Positions 62,227-64,000 of a stretch of 64,000 bases of DNA are shown here, piece after piece (position 1 is the stretch's first letter; each line of letters begins with the position of its first letter). The stretch comes from Lentilactobacillus raoultii (lineage in GTDB: Bacteria > Bacillota > Bacilli > Lactobacillales > Lactobacillaceae). The stretch is taken from contig NZ_LS422986.1 in the NCBI RefSeq assembly GCF_900411375.1, positions 124,001-188,000 on the forward strand, written 5' to 3'. Under the pieces are notes generated by a model. It did not search any database and had not been told where the DNA came from. It saw nothing but the letters and a program-made list of their open reading frames with translations. The translations under genes and the position numbers were made by a program.

Positions 62227-63678
62227 TCATTTAAGATTCATCACGGTTAATTTCTCACGAGACATTGACAACAGACTGTTGTGAACACCCTGAGTGCCCA
62301 TTCCAGAAGACTTCACGCCTAGGAATGGGAAGTTATCAGGTCCCCGTTCCGGTCGGCCGTTGACCTGGACGGTGCCAACTTCAATAGCCCCCGCAATTTC
62401 CAGTGCTTTATCGATATCTTGAGTAAAGACACTGGCCTGCAGTCCAAAATTAGACTTATTGGCAAGTTGAATCGCCTGGTTGACTGAATGGACTCGAATA
62501 ATTGGTAGAACCGGACCAAATGGTTCTACCCAAGCAATATCCATGTCTTCGGTGACGTGATCCAACAGCGTTGGTGCCAATAGGTTTTCCTTACGCTGAT
62601 TACCAGTTACTAGGGTGGCACCCTTATCCATTGCATCATCAATCAATCCTTGGACGAAATCGGCTGATTTGTTATCGATCAATGGAACAATCATGCGATT
62701 ATTTTTTGGTGATCCAACGGAGAGGGCATCAACTGCTTTTTGTAATTTAGCAACCAATTGATCGGCAACCTGATCATCAACTAAAACCCGTTTAACGGCT
62801 GTGCATCGTTGACCAGAATAAGAAAAGGCCCCACTGATGATGTTTTTAACCGTTAAATCAAGATCGGCATCTTGGCAAACAATTGCTGGATCCTTACCGC
62901 CTAATTCCAAGACCAGTGGAATCATAATCGATTTTTGAGAAAGGTGTTTACCGGTTCGGGTACTGCCCGTAAAACTAATCATGTTAATGCCGGGATGTTC
63001 AGTTAAGTAGTCACCAATTTCTGAACCTCGACCGGTGATCAGACTTAAAATGCCGGATGGAATGCCGGTGCGATCCAAGGCTTGAATCATTTTAATCCCA
63101 CTAATCGATCCTTGAGTTGCTGGTTTGAAGATCACACCATTTCCAGCCATGAGTGCCGGTGCGATTTTTGAAGCGGCTAAATTAACTGGATAGTTGAATG
63201 GTGAAATGGCAAGCACGACACCGAGCGGGACTCGTTCAATAATGCCGAGTTTTTCTTTTGAGCCGCCGGGAAAACCATCCCCACGGACGCTTTCACCATG
63301 CATGTGCAAAGCTTCTTGAACGGTGTATCGAATTAAATCGATTGTCCGGACGACCTCTTTTTCAGCATCGGCGTAATTTTTGCCAACCTCGGTCATAATC
63401 GAAGTTGCGAGACTTTCCTTATCTTTTGCCAGCTCCTGTGCCCATTGATTTAGGTATTGACCACGTTCGCCTAAAGATAGTGTTGCCCATTCATGCTGGG
63501 CATTTTTGGCGGCTTGGATACTTTGATCAACCTCTGATTGAGTAACAGCTTGAACATGGCCGATAACGTCACGTTGCCAAGGCGAGTGAATCGCAATAGT
63601 TTCATGCGATTCACTTGGCTGCCATTGACCGGCCAGATAGGCTGGATAAGTGGTAACATCATTTTCTACATGATCCAT
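62227..63678 (-). CDS. gapN: NADP-dependent non-phosphorylating glyceraldehyde-3-phosphate dehydrogenase (GapN)
   Basis: 483 residues. Aldehyde dehydrogenase fold with SPFNYPVNLAASKIAPALMAG, FTGSTRTGKHL, ELGGKDPAIV (Glu) and GYSGQRCTAVKRVLV-type nucleophile Cys in SYSGQRCTAVKR. The whole pattern, including EEPFGPVLPIIRV-like VEPFGPVLPIIRV and GVKSSGMGTQGV, follows streptococcal GapN. It converts glyceraldehyde-3-phosphate to 3-phosphoglycerate, making NADPH. A broader-specificity aldehyde dehydrogenase is possible. GAAGGGAG precedes the ATG. The remaining 63679-64000 shows no further gene. Confidence 0.85.
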   Translation of the reverse strand: MDHVENDVTTYPAYLAGQWQPSESHETIAIHSPWQRDVIGHVQAVTQSEVDQSIQAAKNAQHEWATLSLGERGQYLNQWAQELAKDKESLATSIMTEVGKNYADAEKEVVRTIDLIRYTVQEALHMHGESVRGDGFPGGSKEKLGIIERVPLGVVLAISPFNYPVNLAASKIAPALMAGNGVIFKPATQGSISGIKMIQALDRTGIPSGILSLITGRGSEIGDYLTEHPGINMISFTGSTRTGKHLSQKSIMIPLVLELGGKDPAIVCQDADLDLTVKNIISGAFSYSGQRCTAVKRVLVDDQVADQLVAKLQKAVDALSVGSPKNNRMIVPLIDNKSADFVQGLIDDAMDKGATLVTGNQRKENLLAPTLLDHVTEDMDIAWVEPFGPVLPIIRVHSVNQAIQLANKSNFGLQASVFTQDIDKALEIAGAIEVGTVQVNGRPERGPDNFPFLGVKSSGMGTQGVHNSLLSMSREKLTVMNLK

Positions 63679-64000
63679 GTACCAAACTCCCTTCTAAAAA
63701 ATCATTTTCTTAAGCAGAATGAAAATAATATGAATTTATTATTGAACATTTTACAACTTATTTTCGATAAAAGCTACTTTATTTTCAGAAAGATTTAAAA
63801 AATAATTAGTTGAATTTACAGAGAAACGCATCTAACTAACTATTGTAATTTTGAAATTTCCTTATAGATGAAGGGTAGACACGATTACTATCATTATGAA
63901 ATCGGAAAAAGGCCTTCCATAATTTTAAGATAGTAAAAGTTTATTTTATGTAATCAGATATCTATTTTTTGAGATTAGTTTTCATACTAAATAAATAACT

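Noticed and set aside
1-64000. CRISPR arrays, rRNA operons, intact insertion sequences or prophage
   Set aside because: No regularly spaced repeats of 23-45 bases, no rRNA sequence, no transposase or phage structural genes were seen on either strand.

Overview
The window is a low-GC Gram-positive chromosome segment centred on the replication origin. The block rpmH / dnaA-dnaN-yaaA-recF-gyrB-gyrA / rpsF-ssb-rpsR-gdpP-rplI-dnaB / walRKHIJ-htrA-rlmH, and on the other side rnpA-yidC-khpB-mnmE-mnmG, is the classic oriC neighbourhood of lactobacilli. Helveticin J-like bacteriocins, an L-2-hydroxyisocaproate dehydrogenase, a lactate oxidase and a streptococcal-type GapN also point to Lactobacillaceae. 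A Lentilactobacillus-like genus is plausible, but the sequence alone does not prove it. Core genes left of about 42.2 kb are mostly on the minus strand and those to the right on the plus strand, so transcription runs away from the origin at about 40.6-42.6 kb.

Region by region: 0-5.3 kb is an accessory island with two helveticin J-family proteins (one cut by the window edge), a MazEF-type toxin-antitoxin pair, an orphan RelB-like antitoxin and two secreted proteins of unknown function. 5.6-13.8 kb holds housekeeping and metabolic genes (GDPD, SDR, SfsA, a DUF308 protein, a reductase), a fluoride riboswitch with paired FluC/CrcB subunits, and an NCS1 permease. 13.8-16.2 kb is a thiamine-controlled locus: one TPP riboswitch precedes a YkoE-like ECF S component, and a second precedes an AllB-like amidohydrolase overlapping the NCS1 permease. 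16.2-24.8 kb carries rlmH, a dense DnaA-box cluster, htrA and the wal operon. 25-42.7 kb is the replication and translation core, with the bipartite oriC flanking dnaA. 42.7-51.1 kb is rpmH to mnmG, interrupted by an inverted hydroxy-acid dehydrogenase / cation-efflux block. 51.2-55.2 kb has an MFS pump, a signal peptidase, a phosphatase, KptA and a zinc-ribbon miniprotein. 55.2-60.4 kb is an aromatic amino acid locus: trpEG behind a Trp T-box, and divergently aroF-aroB behind a leader with a short peptide ending in seven consecutive aromatic residues. 60.5-64 kb has an unrecognised protein, two small membrane proteins and GapN.

The most notable signals are: (1) the aromatic leader peptide and its hairpin series ahead of aroF-aroB, which looks like translation-coupled attenuation back to back with a T-box; (2) TPP control of an allantoinase-like hydrolase and NCS1 permease, suggesting thiamine-pyrimidine salvage rather than allantoin use; (3) a DnaA-box cluster 23-25 kb from oriC; (4) a scatter of parS-like sites; (5) phased repeats ahead of the helveticin gene.
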